Assembly (NCBI GenBank): GCA_930367205.1
Contig: OV884015.1
Span: 83,566,841-83,630,840 of the forward strand
Length of the DNA stretch: 64,000 nt
Reading direction: 5' to 3'
Origin: Acanthosoma haemorrhoidale
Lineage: Eukaryota > Arthropoda > Insecta > Hemiptera > Acanthosomatidae
Shown: positions 33,446-45,471 of the stretch, one piece after another
Layout of the letters: the number at the start of each line of letters is the position of its first letter
How positions within the stretch are numbered: position 1 is the first letter of the stretch
Notes under the pieces: model-generated
Told to the model about the DNA's origin: nothing
Seen by the model: the letters and a program-made list of their open reading frames with translations, nothing else
Databases searched by the model: none
Position numbers and translations under genes: made by a program

Positions 33446-34412
33446 TTCAATTAAAAGATTTCCTAATAAGGAAAAAAGGAGGCCACTTGGGATTTTGCCC
33501 ATATCCTCCAATATGTACTTTTATAATATAAGTCCTCATGCTCTATTGGATTTACATGATATCTACTTTTTATAATTATTAATTGTAAAAAGGACCTAAA
33601 TAACCATTTGATCTCCTCCAGAAAATAAAATTCAAAAATTAATCGTTATTTCCCCCTGTCGTTAGGTAATTACCATTAAAAATGTTTGTGGTGTCATGAG
33701 TCCATCCTGGAACTAAGGCTCATCAAGGGGCATTTAGTAAATGATTAATTAAAGGCTGAAAAGCAAATTGCGCAGGGAGAAGGGATCGGGATTCCATTCC
33801 TGGCGAGTATCTGGGCATATTGAGCCCGACTGTGTAATAACAATGGCGCCGAGACAAGAATGTCTCTCCAGGTCCAGGATTCCAGGTCTCTTATATATGA
33901 AGTTTGTGGTCTCATATCGGCTCTGACCGCGGGACTATCGCCTGCCCGGGTATTGGCGAGCTTACTTACCTCCACCTGGGTCCGTCCGGAAACTTATTAG
34001 GAAGGAGAAAATTAACTATTCTCCACGGATGAGGGGAAAACGGGACAAGGACAACCATTGAGATATAACAACTCCAGTAACAATCCAGTAGGGACAAGAA
34101 TAAGTGGTAACTGTTTCAATGTTCTTATGTTCATATCAAATGAATATGACATAATCGAAATTCCAATATATATAATGAACTGGAAGAAGAAGCCAGTATT
34201 GTCACCTGGTTGTCTTCCCGAATGGTCGAATTGCTTCCAATTTAAACCTTTACGAATTCGAAATAATTATTATATGTTATGAAAAAGAAAGTATATTATT
34301 TTTGAATACTGTAAATCTGGGTATGGCTTATGTTTTCAGATAATTCACATAATATTTGTGGCTCTTGTTAAAAAATGTCTAAGTTGTCTTCCTCAAAACG
34401 ATGTAGTGTGCA

Positions 34413-34915
34413 TGTAGCAACCGCTAACTGCATAAGATAAATCACCCTTTACTCTATTGTATATACTATATTATATATTGTAAATTAATTTAAACAATTG
34501 TAAATAACATTACCAAACAATAAGTCATTGTAAATATAGTAAACAATAAAGAAGTCGCAGCTGCAATTTAATTAGTTAGGGGCTGGAGGCCCTTACCCAG
34601 GGTAGGTATCGGTGTCCCATGCCTTAGGGCTGCCGAGAACAAAGCCCCACCGCATACTGGGATCTCATTGGGTACAATAACGAGGCAGATGATTGGGTCT
34701 AACGACCCACCACTGACTATAAGTAGGGCCAGATCTCGGCATGTAAATCATTCTCCCGACGACTCTCTAACTAATGTCTTGCAGCGGCACTGATGTTCAA
34801 GACTTGATCTTCTCATTTATGAAAACCTGTGGACCTCTCTTCCTAACCTCGCTATGTTTTAGTCCGGCCTTGTCAGACCCCACACTCTCCTAGTGGGATT
34901 TTCTACCTTCACCTC
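34413..34915 (+). mobile_element. Truncated solo LTR, third copy of the family
   Basis: It starts TGTAGCAACCGCTAACTGCA and follows the left part of 4226-5108 (TTGTAAATAACATTACCAAA, TTAGTCCGGCCTTGTCAGACC). Similarity ends near 34915, so the right end is missing. Confidence 0.75.
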
Positions 34916-36095
34916 ATATTGCTAAGGGAAAACGGGGAGAGTTTTCTTTATCTTGTTTTTCAAGGTGTCAACTCCTACAATATTTTTGTTAAAAAATATT
35001 TTTACAAGAATGAGTCTAAATGAAGTGCAATAAAACAGTAGTGTTTAAATACTATAACTGTCATCTCCTATCATAGAAATGAAAAAAAATTAATAATTTA
35101 AAACTTAAAAGATTGAATTCTTGAAATTGTCAAAAACATTATTAGTAATAGATAATTTCGTATAGAGAAATAGGGTATGGATCAAAATAAAATAATATTT
35201 AATATTTTTTTTTAACATCGTCATTATGTTATAATGTTTTATTGGTTTCCTTTCCCCGTTTTATTAAAATGAGATAGAAAATGCATAATAATTTCTCTGC
35301 AGGGATAGTCGATTCGGTTTTCATTTAGTTTCTAAAATGAAGTAATCCTACAAAGGGTGATTTTCAGAGAACTAAATTTCACTCGATTCACTATGTGTAA
35401 TAGTAGCTATTTTTGCTTATTTAACGCTATATTTAGCATAATGTTTATTTACTATAACCTTTATAAATTACATTTTCATAAAGCTACCTTCGACTCCAAA
35501 AGCGCGGCATTAGCGAAAACTCCTTTGCAGACTTTGCAGAGTTGTTAAAACAAATTTTACTGTTCTTCCTAGGTGTCCGTTGATCGGAGGAAGTTTAGTA
35601 CTTTATTAGTGACATACTCCAGTTGCCTACCTGGATTATCATCCAATCAAGGCAGATGTCATACAGCAAAAACATTTTCAGAATCTAAAATATTTGTGAT
35701 GGAAGGTTCCACAAATTAATAAGTATTAAGAGACATTTAAATAATAGCTGAAGATGAAAAGGGTAAATTATTTAATCTGTATTTATTAAATGTGTAGATA
35801 ACCTAGGGTAGGTACTACTAGGTAAGTACTAGATGGTCCTTAATTAACGTTTAGTAAATATTATGTATTTTATTTGTTGTTTGTATACTTTTTACAAACA
35901 AATAAGGGACCAAAATACACTGGTATATTCCAAAGAGACCTTAAACGTAATGAAACAGCTTGTATAATTAGAGAAGGTTGTAAGATACGAGCCGAGAACA
36001 AGCCTCTGCGTTTAACTGTGCACAGGAAGTACCTAAATAAGAAGACCTCTCTGTTACCTTCTCTGGTAATTGATCAATGTAATAAAAATAATTAA
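34916..36095. other. Intergenic, no gene seen
   Basis: AT-rich. An open frame at 35874-36095 (73 codons) has no recognisable motif and is not called. Confidence 0.4.
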
Positions 36096-36215
36096 TGTAC
36101 TTAATATATGTATATATATATACTTAATTAATGTATACTTAATTAATTATTAATATATACTTAATTAATATATATACTTAATATATATATACTTAATGTA
36201 CTGTATATATGTATA
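36096..36215. repeat. TA-rich minisatellite
   Basis: Irregular repeats of TATACTTAATTAAT mixed with TATATATG. Confidence 0.85.
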
Positions 36216-39200
36216 TTTTTCATAATTAAATAGTAATAAGCTAAAACCTACACATAATGATGCTGAACAAGGATATCAAATAGCCATATGAGATGTTCAC
36301 CACGGCCACAGCCATTTTAAACGTATCTTATATTTGCTGCATTTTAATTTATTAAATAGCAAATGACATTCTAAAAATTATTCTTAAAGGGAAGAATTTC
36401 AATTCAGTTTTTTTTATAACGGAGTGTTATTAAATTTGTATCCGGACGAATTCTCTTTAGTGTGTATATATTTAATTAATAGTTATTGAAACAAATCGAC
36501 GTTTTACTCATTTGGGCATGTATGTAACTTAACTAATGTCATAATAAAATGCTGAAAATAGGATTTTAGTTATAGTCTTAACAGCTTATTGTAATGCTAC
36601 TCAGTGCGACGGGATCATCGATTATGTACTTAACTTCTTCATTATTTTTCATATGACAGATCAACAAATGGAACCATTTTCAAAACATTAAGGTCTGTTG
36701 GGTCAAACAGAAGACTCACAATCACCAAGACTGACAGAAACGATGTGTGGGCTGGAGGAAATAATAGTTCTGATTAAAAAATAAATACCCTGAAAACATT
36801 TGAAGTCATTGACAATCAGGGCGAAGAGGGTATACAGTACCCGCACGACATTGAAGAGGATTAGGGATGAACTGTTACTCTATAGCTAGCTTGTCTGTAA
36901 TTAACACACCTTGATAAAACCTTCTTATTAATATAATTATTTATCAACTTTTCAGCTCTAACATTGAGTCAAAATGACTCGGGTGCCTTTTTCACCTCAA
37001 ACTAATTCTTCTTACTATTTAATAAAAACCGACGCCCTCAGTTTTTTTAAAGAACGATGAAGTAACGTCAGCTCTTTGATTCCAGTTTCGATCGCAAGAG
37101 TACATTGTTGGCTTGTTTGAGTAATTTTCTCTACTTAATTGGTAATATTTTGTAACATTAATTCAAAAGTGAGTAAGATATTGGTCGAATCGTACACGAA
37201 AATCGGGCGAAGCTGAAAGTACGAAACAATAGTATAACTCGAAAATTAGACAATTTTGAAATCCTGTGCACTGGTCTCAACTTTCCTGGATTTTTTATCG
37301 TTTAAGAAAACATTTATAGGTTTTTTATCTAATAATAATAAAATGAATGATAGTACATCTTAATTACTTATTGCCTAGCAAGGCAGATTGTAATTTTAGC
37401 ACAATAAAGGAATTATATATATATAATAATAATAATTAAATAGAAACGTTGTATGTGATAACAAATATTTAATTTACATGATTTTCACTTCTAAATTCCA
37501 CATCTTTAAGCAATGGTGAATCGGATTGTAATAGATTTGAAAACCGGTGTGAAGTTCGATAAGTAAACGATTAAATATTTTCAGGCAACTTCTGAAAAAT
37601 ACACGTGATTGGATTTATATAACTGTGATGGTTTATTAATTTTGATAGAACCACCGTTTGTTTCAGAAGTTTGTTTATCTTAGAAGCAGAAACGTTTGTT
37701 TAGTTTAGATATACTTATGGATGGGTATACTTATAGAAACAAAATTAACATCTACTTATGCACGTAATATTTATACACGCTTTGAGAATTAATACAGTTA
37801 AAAAATAGGTAAATATCGCGTTCCCATTTTTGCAGTAACAAAAAGTTTTCCCGCCTTTATTTCACTAGAGGAATACATTTTTGAAAGGAACACAGAAAAT
37901 AAATCAGAAAAAAAACAGGTAGAAAGTTATAATTTTAGCTATAGTTGATTGCTAATTTAATGTTTATCATTATAAGTTTTTTCTATATCCTTCTTACAAA
38001 TTTGAAATTTTCTTAGAGAGTATAGATCCTATCAATACAAATTCAAAGTCAAAAAACTTGATGAGTATTTATCTAGAGGATGAACTCGCCCACCGACGGT
38101 ACACCAAGCAATAGGTACAGATAGGCCTTCTTTAATCTCTCGAGAGAGGTATGTCTGACCACTCATGGTAGCGTTCTAAAACTGTTGGAGACTCCGGAGG
38201 GGGGCACCGTACACCAGAGCAACAGAGTACATCAGCAGTTTGAGACGATCAGTGTGTCAGTTTACAATTTAAGTTTTATATTCTATATGTTCTATATTTA
38301 TATTATATCTTATATACACCTTCGCCACACTAAGAGCTGCGTTTCATCAACAGGACTAGTTACAGATCGTACTCAACTCACCGAACATCTAGCAAGACAA
38401 AGTTCGCTTCACAAATTTAATTTGTAATATATTATATTTATACTGAAGTAATAATAAACATTTAGTTATTCTTTAACGTTTCAACTCAAAATCATTAATT
38501 TTAATTTTTTATTATGCTCATAACTCATTTTTTAAATTGTATTATCTTGATTTTGAATATACTCTTGTTTTGTCTTTCAGCAATTTTTATTTATCACTAA
38601 TAAGATTATTTTTTACAATTTATTGGAGTTAGTGTAAAGGATTTTTGGCATTTCTAGAACGATCACAAACCGAAAATTTGGTAAGGGTAGGAGAACTGTG
38701 GATCAATTACGATTCATCCCCTCCCCCAAACATTCAGTATAAAATAAAAGGCGATGATATTCTGGACGATTGTTAACATTGTGTTTTTATATTTCCTTCT
38801 TTATGAAAAAATTCATAACAGGTGTTTGTGGTTTCTTATGAATTATTCGTAGTTTTTAAATTACATGTGTAAGCTCTGTTAGTAGCAGTTGAATAAAAGC
38901 TCACGGTGTAATGGCGCTGTGTGTCAGGTAGAAGTAGCGACATAAAGAAGATATTTACCGAGAGAGATCAGTAATCAGTGCCTTAAGAGATTGCACTCCC
39001 GTCGGGGGACCTTGGTGCGTATCGAGGTATTTCTCTTCCGAGCAGTTGGCCGAGAGCAGAGGGAGATTTAGGGGCAATGTGCCGAATCAATTCTGCCCCG
39101 GCGGTCCCCAGGTGATCCGGGGATCGGGGCATTTGGTTACCAAAGCAGCCCCGTTCCACCTCATTATGGGCTCCTCGCTAGAGTTAAAAAATATAGCTCG

Positions 39201-39678
39201 GTTGCGAGGACAAGGTGGGAGGGGGCGGTAACGACGCAATAATTTATAGAGGGGGGTGCGTAGTTCCGAGTGCCCCGGGCCCATAAAGCACCGCCGCGTC
39301 ACATAATACAATCGTGCCCCTACTTCCTACTTCTGGCCAGCCCTCGATCCCGTGTCGGAGGCGGTTTAATTGATAAAGTTTCACTCAGTGGTGAAAAGTC
39401 ACCGATCTCTAGAGAAAGCCGAAACAAAAAAATCGTAAGCTGGGCACTTTCCAACAAAAGGTAGCCATGGTACTTCAGACTATAATAAGAAAGATTCATC
39501 ACGCATGGATGCTTTTCACTAAGCGCTTAGATCATAACAATCTGATTTGTTATTGTTATTTTGTAAAACCCCGAACGATAAGAAATTATTGCATACTAAA
39601 AATCATATATATACAAATATATAAATAAAATAATGAAAACTTAAGCAACTTTTAAAGTACAGGCTTTGTAGGAAGATT

Positions 39679-39681
<3 letters not shown>
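36216..39681. other. Intergenic, with a GC-richer block at 39000-39370
   Basis: Mostly AT-rich and non-coding. From about 39000 to 39370 GC content rises sharply (GTCCCCAGGTGATCCGGGGA, GTGCCCCGGGCCCATAAAGC) with no long frame. It could be a conserved non-coding element or an untranslated exon. Nothing else was seen. Confidence 0.35.

Positions 39682-39735
<54 letters not shown>
39682..39735. repeat. (TA)n microsatellite
   Basis: Pure AT dinucleotides over 54 bp. Confidence 0.97.
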
Positions 39736-39741
<6 letters not shown>

Positions 39742-39849
39742 GATATTAGATATTGTGGAGTTTTTGTATAATGTTTAATCCAACCTTGAATCGGGAAGGC
39801 AGGTGAAAACAAATGAGAGTGAGAGAAAAAACAAAAGACAGTCTACTGT

Positions 39850-40065
39850 TAGTTGTGATGAGAAAAACACACAGTATTACTCTCTAGTTTTTAGCCAGTG
39901 ATAATAAATTAGTATTGTTGTGGTTGTGATGATAAAAAACACACAGAGATACTGGTTGTTGTGATGATAGATGAACACATAAAATTACTCTCTAGTTTTA
40001 GCAGTTATAAGGAGTTGTTGCTGTGGGTCTGAGAAAACATACAGAGCATTATATTCACTCTAGTT
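39850..40065. repeat. Diverged tandem repeat
   Basis: Four worn units share GTTGTGATGA.AAA, ACACA.A and TTACTCTCTAGTTTTTAG. It lies about 240 bp before the errantivirus LTR. Confidence 0.65.
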
Positions 40066-40301
40066 TGGAATCAGCCTGATATATGTAAAAAGAAGACCAT
40101 TGAAAAAGAAAAGGAATCAAATTAATGGACAAGTAATTATAAAATTAATATAAGTATATTTTTTATGTTTGTAAAATTAAATTCATCTTTTTGCCAGAAT
40201 TATTTTGTTCCCAGAACCTAATAGTAAATAGTTAATAAAATATATTTAAAGTAAATATTTTAATAATATATATACATAATATTAATATAATATATATATA
40301 T

Positions 40302-40518
40302 AGTTATAGTGCACCCGTGCTAACATTCTAAGAACTATGAATCACCCCTTTGCTGACTCTTATTTAAACCCGTGAGAATCAGAGAAGGAGGTCAGTCTAT
40401 TGTATCTCATTAGCCCGTCACTATGCTAGATTAGATCTGTATATTACCATGTCATTTATGTTTGTTATTCAAAATAAATCTTTTTAAAAAGTCTTGTGTG
40501 CTTTGAAGATATTTAACT
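40302..40518 (+). repeat. 5' LTR with promoter and poly(A) signal
   Basis: TATTTAAA at 40361-40368, an initiator-like TCAGTCT with its A at 40394 (33 nt after the first T of the TATA box), and AATAAA at 40473-40478. This gives a plausible U3-R-U5 layout. Identical to 46962-47178. Confidence 0.9.
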
Positions 40519-40536
40519 GGCGCCCGAACGTGGGAC
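40518..40536 (+). other. Primer-binding site, tRNA-Lys type
   Basis: TGGCGCCCGAACGTGGGAC, beginning with the last T of the LTR, resembles the tRNA-Lys primer sites known from gypsy-type elements and lentiviruses, with two differences in the middle. Confidence 0.75.
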
Positions 40537-40834
40537 TTGGGAGGAATTTTGAAGGTATTTAAAGTAACTTTGCGGAGCTTAGAATCGTGTGTAATACCGA
40601 AATCAAGCAGCATAACTACTTCTCTCCGTCTTGAGGAAGATTGCCACTGCGTATACAAGTATAGCAAGCATTCTCCACGACTACAGAGGTATCTTTCAAC
40701 TTTCTGAAGATTTTCAAATCTTATCACCCGAGTTTCAAAACTATTTGTTGAGACTTCGCAGCACCAAGGAAGAAGATTTTTCCACTGAAGACAACATACT
40801 TGATGGTAATTATAAGTAATTATAAGTTTATTGT

Positions 40835-42019
40835 ATGTCAAATTTACAGGATAGATTAAACCAATTAAGACAAGTATATACAACTTTTAATCTAGATAAT
40901 ATTGATCAATTACTATTAGAAAATACAAATTCAGAGATGGCTATGGAAATAAAAGATCATGATTTTAAATTAATTCCGGAATATGATGGTGATCCTTTAC
41001 AATTAGTAGATTTTATTAGAAATACAAAATTTGTGTATGACTTATATTGTAAAGATGATAACCAATATAAAGATATAAACCATTCAAAATTAGTATTAAC
41101 TTTATTAACTAAGCTAAAAGGAAAAGCAAAAATTGCAACCTATGATAAGGAATTCACTAGTGTGACAGAAATTTCAACATTCCTTAAACGTAAATATCAA
41201 GATACGCGAACGAGAGAGCAATTAATATCAGAAATACTCAATACTAAATCGTACCATAACGAAAACCCACATGATTACTTAGAAAGATTAGGTAAGAAAA
41301 GATGCGATTTATATGCTCGCGTGTATGCCGACTCGGAAATAGTGAATAAACAGTCGGAAATGGAAAGATACGACAAACAGATATCACATCACACCGTTCA
41401 TAATTTACATCCCTCGCTTACTGATTTTATTTATCATATTAAATTCGAGACAATCGAAGATATTGACGAAATCTTAAGAAATAACGCTGCGCACATTGTG
41501 CATCGGGTGTACGGTCCGGGTAGTCGAAAAGACAAACACCACCAACCACACCAATCGAATTATAAAGGCAAAAATTTCGATCCAAATTACAAACATAAAT
41601 ATGAAAAACAATTTCAAAAACAACCTCATGAACAAAAACAAGATTATCAACATCAACAAAACCAAAATTATAAAAGTTATCAAAATGCACAACCAAATTA
41701 TCACAATTACCCAAATAATCAACAAAATTATCAAAAACCTATTCATAATCAATCATGGGATCCAAAATCTCAACATAGATTCTTTAATAAACCTCCATCC
41801 GGAAATTGGAGAAATAATCAACAAAAAGTAGATCCACCACAACAAAATGATTCAAATACGGTTTCGATGAGAACTGTTTCTAATCGCGTACATTACGCCG
41901 AGGATGAGAGAGATGAACAAATTAGAATATTAACTGAAAGAGTAAAACAACTTGAAACTAATAAAGATAATTTTTTAGACCAAGGTCCGAACAAAGGAGA
42001 ACCACCGGATCGAATGTAA
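40835..42019 (+). CDS. gag: Errantiviral Gag, 394 aa
   Basis: ATG 40835 lies about 300 nt after the primer site. The first 220 residues are a helical capsid-like region (FKLIPEYDGDPLQLVDFIRN; LLTKLKGKAKIATYD; FLKRKYQDTRTREQLISEIL). Residues about 225-345 are very rich in Asn, Gln, His, Lys and Tyr and probably bind RNA; no CCHC knuckle is present, as usual in errantiviruses. A short coiled-coil-like end (RDEQIRILTERVKQLE) precedes the TAA at 42017-42019. A second frame (pol) begins within the end of gag at the slippery site. An in-frame leader ORF (40631-40819) starts with TTG and is not counted. Confidence 0.92.
   Translation: MSNLQDRLNQLRQVYTTFNLDNIDQLLLENTNSEMAMEIKDHDFKLIPEYDGDPLQLVDFIRNTKFVYDLYCKDDNQYKDINHSKLVLTLLTKLKGKAKIATYDKEFTSVTEISTFLKRKYQDTRTREQLISEILNTKSYHNENPHDYLERLGKKRCDLYARVYADSEIVNKQSEMERYDKQISHHTVHNLHPSLTDFIYHIKFETIEDIDEILRNNAAHIVHRVYGPGSRKDKHHQPHQSNYKGKNFDPNYKHKYEKQFQKQPHEQKQDYQHQQNQNYKSYQNAQPNYHNYPNNQQNYQKPIHNQSWDPKSQHRFFNKPPSGNWRNNQQKVDPPQQNDSNTVSMRTVSNRVHYAEDERDEQIRILTERVKQLETNKDNFLDQGPNKGEPPDRM
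41971..41977 (+). promoter_or_regulatory. -1 ribosomal frameshift site, T TTT TTA
   Basis: In gag frame the codons are AAT TTT TTA, which gives the classical X XXY YYZ heptamer. A TAA in the -1 frame lies immediately upstream, so the pol frame opens exactly at this site. This is the same heptamer type as known from lentiviruses. Confidence 0.85.
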
Positions 42020-45000
42020 TTAAAATAAGTGACGAAGTTAATTTTTTAAATAATTTACCACAGCTCTTGGATAAAGAAAATAATAAATGGTTAATTGACA
42101 CAGGAGCAACAAAAAATTATATTTGTCCCCAAGCAATTCCGAAAGATGCTAAAATAAACATAGAAAACTTCGCGATAAAAACCCCTACAGGACGAGCAGA
42201 AGGAACACAAAGTGTAAACCTCAACCTGCAAAATCTGATAGGAATTAATCAAGAAGTAAAGTTCTTAGTTTATCCTATTAGTTCACGGTTTGATATTTTA
42301 CTTGGGTACGAAACAATGAAAATGTTAAAAACTAATATAAATTTAGAAGACATGGAAATAAAAATAATGGGAATAAAATACAAACTTGAAAGAGACGAAA
42401 TGTTTCATATCGAAGATACTAATGAAATTAAAAATGTTATAAGACACGAACACATAAATTCGGAGATAACGGAAAAACTCACAAAAATATTAAGTGAAAA
42501 CGGTGAAATATTAAAAACAGAAAATGAAAAATTAAAACCGACTAAATTATTAAAACATAGAATAATAACTACGAATGAAAATCCGATTTATACACGAAAT
42601 TATAGATATCCGGAACAATTTAAAGAACAAATTAACGAAGAAGTTGGAAAATTATTAAAAAACGGAATAATTAGACCAAGTAAGTCGCCGTATAATTCCC
42701 CTTTGTGGATTGTTCCAAAAAAAATGGACGCATCGGGTATAAAAAAAGTTCGCATGGTAATCGATTATAGAAAATTAAATCAGGCTACCATAAAGGATAA
42801 ATTCCCGTTACCCAATATCGAAGATTTGCTGAATCGATTAAGAGGTGCAAAAATATTTTCGACTATTGATTTAACATCGGGATTTCATCAAATAGAAATG
42901 GATGAAGAATCTATTCCAAAAACAGCATTCTCTACTGAAAATGGTCATTACGAATTTGTTCGAATGCCATTCGGAATAAGTAATGGACCGCCGACTTTTC
43001 AGAGAGCAATGACAATGATGATATCAAATATTCCTAATGCAATGGTTTACGTTGACGATATTATTATTTATTCAAAAAATGAAAACGAACATTTAAGAGA
43101 TTTGGAAAAAGTTTTCAAAGCATTAAAAGAACATCAGTTATCAATTCAATTAGATAAAACTGAATTTTTCAAAAAAGAATTAAAATTTCTCGGCTATATT
43201 GTAACTGAAGAAGGTTTAAAAACAGATCCGAAAAAGATAGAAACTATAGTAAACTTTCCAGTACCTCATGACGAAAAGTCGACAAGACAGTTCTTAGGTA
43301 TGACAGGATACTATAGGAAATTCATTAAAGGATATGCAAAAATAACTAAACCTATTTCAGATTCGATTAAAACAAAAATTTATAAAACCGAAGAGATAAA
43401 AAGGGCTTGTAAGACATTAATAGATTTAATGGCAAATGCACCAATTTTAAAATACCCCGATTGGAATAAATCATTCATATTAACTACAGATGCTAGTAAT
43501 AAAGCAATTGGAGCGGTATTGTCCCAAAAAGACGATGATGATATTGAACATCCTGTAGCATTCGCTTCACGAGTACTACAAAATGCGGAAAATAATTATA
43601 GCACTATCGAAAAAGAATTATTAGCAGTTGTATGGGCGACTCAACACTTTAAGCCTTACTTATACGGAACTAAATTTTTACTTCAAACCGATCATAAACC
43701 ACTAACTTGGATATTTTCTATGAAGAACGGTAACACCCGAATCATGAAATGGATTTGGAAGTTGCAGGAGTTCGAATTTGACATAAAACATGTTAATGGT
43801 AAAACAAATTATGTAGCAGATGCTTTATCAAGAAATATAAATGAAGTAAACCACACGGAACCAGAGGATATGGATATTGATGATGTAGATATTGATATTG
43901 ATGTATTTATTGATGACATATTACAAAATCAAGAAGAAGCTGCTGAAAAAACAACAGAATATGAAGCAATTATGGAGGAATTAATAAATATTCCATCTAC
44001 AGCGGAAAATGCAGAAAATCAATCAGATCTAGAAACTATTCATTCACAAGAATCCAGCAATGAACAAACTTGGATATGTGAACCAGATAAATGTATAAAT
44101 GTAGAAAAAAATCAAATTATTATCATTAGAGGAAACAAAGAAGACATGAAGTTCTCTAAGCCATTTGGAAACAAGAGAAGATACGAACTCATCATTAACA
44201 GGAAAGATGACTTGCAAACTCTACTCTACCAGATCGTAGAACCGGACAAGACTTACGGAATTTTCTGTTCACCGAACATAAAAACTTTAGAAAAAACTTA
44301 CGATGAATACTTTAAAGAGATTCAAAATATAATAGAAAACGAATTCCCTTCTGTAAGAATAAAACGTTATTTTAACTTTATCAATGACGTAGAAAATGTA
44401 AATGAACAACGCGAAACTATTGAAAACTATCATTTAGGAAAAACTAAACATCGTGGAATATTAGAAACTTTTGAAAAATTAAAAAAACAAGTTTATTTCC
44501 CCAATATGAAAGACAAAATTACAGAATACATTAATAAATGTGAAATTTGTAAAAAATCAAAGTATGATAGAAAACCTATCAAAACTAAATTTCAACAAAC
44601 CCCAACACCAGAAAAACCTTTTCGAGAATTAATGATTGACATTTTGAAGTATGAAAGGAAAATAATATTTACTGCTGTTGATACTTTCTCAAAAAGATTG
44701 TTCGCACAAGTTATTCCAACACACAATGCAATCAATATTTGTGATTGTTTACAAGATTATTTATCTCATTATCCTACGCCAGTACAGATCTCATTAGATC
44801 AAGGCACAGAAATGAAAAACAATTTAGTTAAACAATTTTGTGACCACAATGATATTTTATTACATTATACATCCACTAATCACTCAAATTCTTTGGGATT
44901 ATTAAATAGAGTTCATTTAACACTAAGCGAATTACTAAGACTTATCTCGCATGAGAGAAAATCTTATTCATTTGAACAAAAATTAAAACTTGCAATTATT

Positions 45001-45471
45001 GCGTACAATAATACCTTAAATAACAATCTAAAATTAACACCCAATGAAATCACTTTCGGATTTATAAAAGAAAATAACAACAACAAAAATATTAGTATAA
45101 CAGAACTATACGTACAAAAGTATCATAAAGATTTACAACTTTTGCATGAATTAGCTCACACAAAAATTAATGAAGAAAAGATAAAGCGTACAGAAAAATT
45201 AAATAAAAATCGGGAAGATCCACCTGAATTAATAAATCAAGAATTTATCAAAGATACTCAATCGAAGATTAAAAGTAGAGACAAATTCAGAAAAGTAAAT
45301 GTGTTAATCCAAGGCGCTAGGCAATTAACAACACATGTTGATAACGTTAGGAGACCCAACAAACGTAAAAAGAGGAAACATTTTGTTTCAGATGAAGATT
45401 CACTACATGTCAATAATTCTGATACTTCATCTTCAGAAGATTCTGACGATAAAAGTAGTAGATCTCACTAA
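41971..45471 (+). CDS. pol: Errantiviral Pol (protease, RT, RNase H, integrase)
   Basis: The frame runs from the slippery site to TAA at 45471 and has no ATG near its start, so it should be made as Gag-Pol. Protease: WLIDTGATKNYI at about 42094. Reverse transcriptase: VRMVIDYRKLNQAT, DLTSGFHQIEM, and YVDDIIIYS at 43048. RNase H: LTTDASNKAIGAVLSQ near 43485 and QTDHKPLTW near 43687. Integrase: H/C zinc region (HLGKTKHRG ... CEICKKS) near 44430-44550, first Asp in LMIDILKY (about 44632), second in SLDQGTEMK (about 44797). The residue exactly 35 positions after that Asp, normally the catalytic Glu, is Asn (GLLNRVH). The acidic, Ser-rich C-terminus overlaps env by 137 nt. Confidence 0.93.
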   Translation, partial: FFRPRSEQRRTTGSNVIKISDEVNFLNNLPQLLDKENNKWLIDTGATKNYICPQAIPKDAKINIENFAIKTPTGRAEGTQSVNLNLQNLIGINQEVKFLVYPISSRFDILLGYETMKMLKTNINLEDMEIKIMGIKYKLERDEMFHIEDTNEIKNVIRHEHINSEITEKLTKILSENGEILKTENEKLKPTKLLKHRIITTNENPIYTRNYRYPEQFKEQINEEVGKLLKNGIIRPSKSPYNSPLWIVPKKMDASGIKKVRMVIDYRKLNQATIKDKFPLPNIEDLLNRLRGAKIFSTIDLTSGFHQIEMDEESIPKTAFSTENGHYEFVRMPFGISNGPPTFQRAMTMMISNIPNAMVYVDDIIIYSKNENEHLRDLEKVFKALKEHQLSIQLDKTEFFKKELKFLGYIVTEEGLKTDPKKIETIVNFPVPHDEKSTRQFLGMTGYYRKFIKGYAKITKPISDSIKTKIYKTEEIKRACKTLIDLMANAPILKYPDWNKSFILTTDASNKAIGAVLSQKDDDDIEHPVAFASRVLQNAENNYSTIEKELLAVVWATQHFKPYLYGTKFLLQTDHKPLTWIFSMKNGNTRIMKWIWKLQEFEFDIKHVNGKTNYVADALSRNINEVNHTEPEDMDIDDVDIDIDVFIDDILQNQEEAAEKTTEYEAIMEELINIPSTAENAENQSDLETIHSQESSNEQTWICEPDKCINVEKNQIIIIRGNKEDMKFSKPFGNKRRYELIINRKDDLQTLLYQIVEPDKTYGIFCSPNIKTLEKTYDEYFKEIQNIIENEFPSVRIKRYFNFINDVENVNEQRETIENYHLGKTKHRGILETFEKLKKQVYFPNMKDKITEYINKCEICKKSKYDRKPIKTKFQQTPTPEKPFRELMIDILKYERKIIFTAVDTFSKRLFAQVIPTHNAINICDCLQDYLSHYPTPVQISLDQGTEMKNNLVKQFCDHNDILLHYTSTNHSNSLGLLNRVHLTLSELLRLISHERKSYSFEQKLKLAIIAYNNTLNNNLKLTPNEITFGFIKENNNNKNISITELYVQKYHKDLQLLHELAHTKINEEKIKRTEKLNKNREDPPELINQEFIKDTQSKIKSRDKFRKVNVLIQGARQLTTHVDNVRRPNKRKKRKHFVSDEDSLHVNNSDTSSSEDSDDKSSRSH

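Noticed and set aside
36096..36215. Spaced repeats as a CRISPR-like array
   Set aside because: Units are irregular TA-rich minisatellite repeats without unique spacers, in a eukaryotic setting.
40631..40819. Leader ORF in the errantivirus
   Set aside because: It has only a TTG start, ends before gag and shows no recognisable motif.
41439..41831. Overlapping 91-111 codon ORFs in gag
   Set aside because: Shadows caused by the biased Asn/Gln/Lys codons of errantiviral gag.
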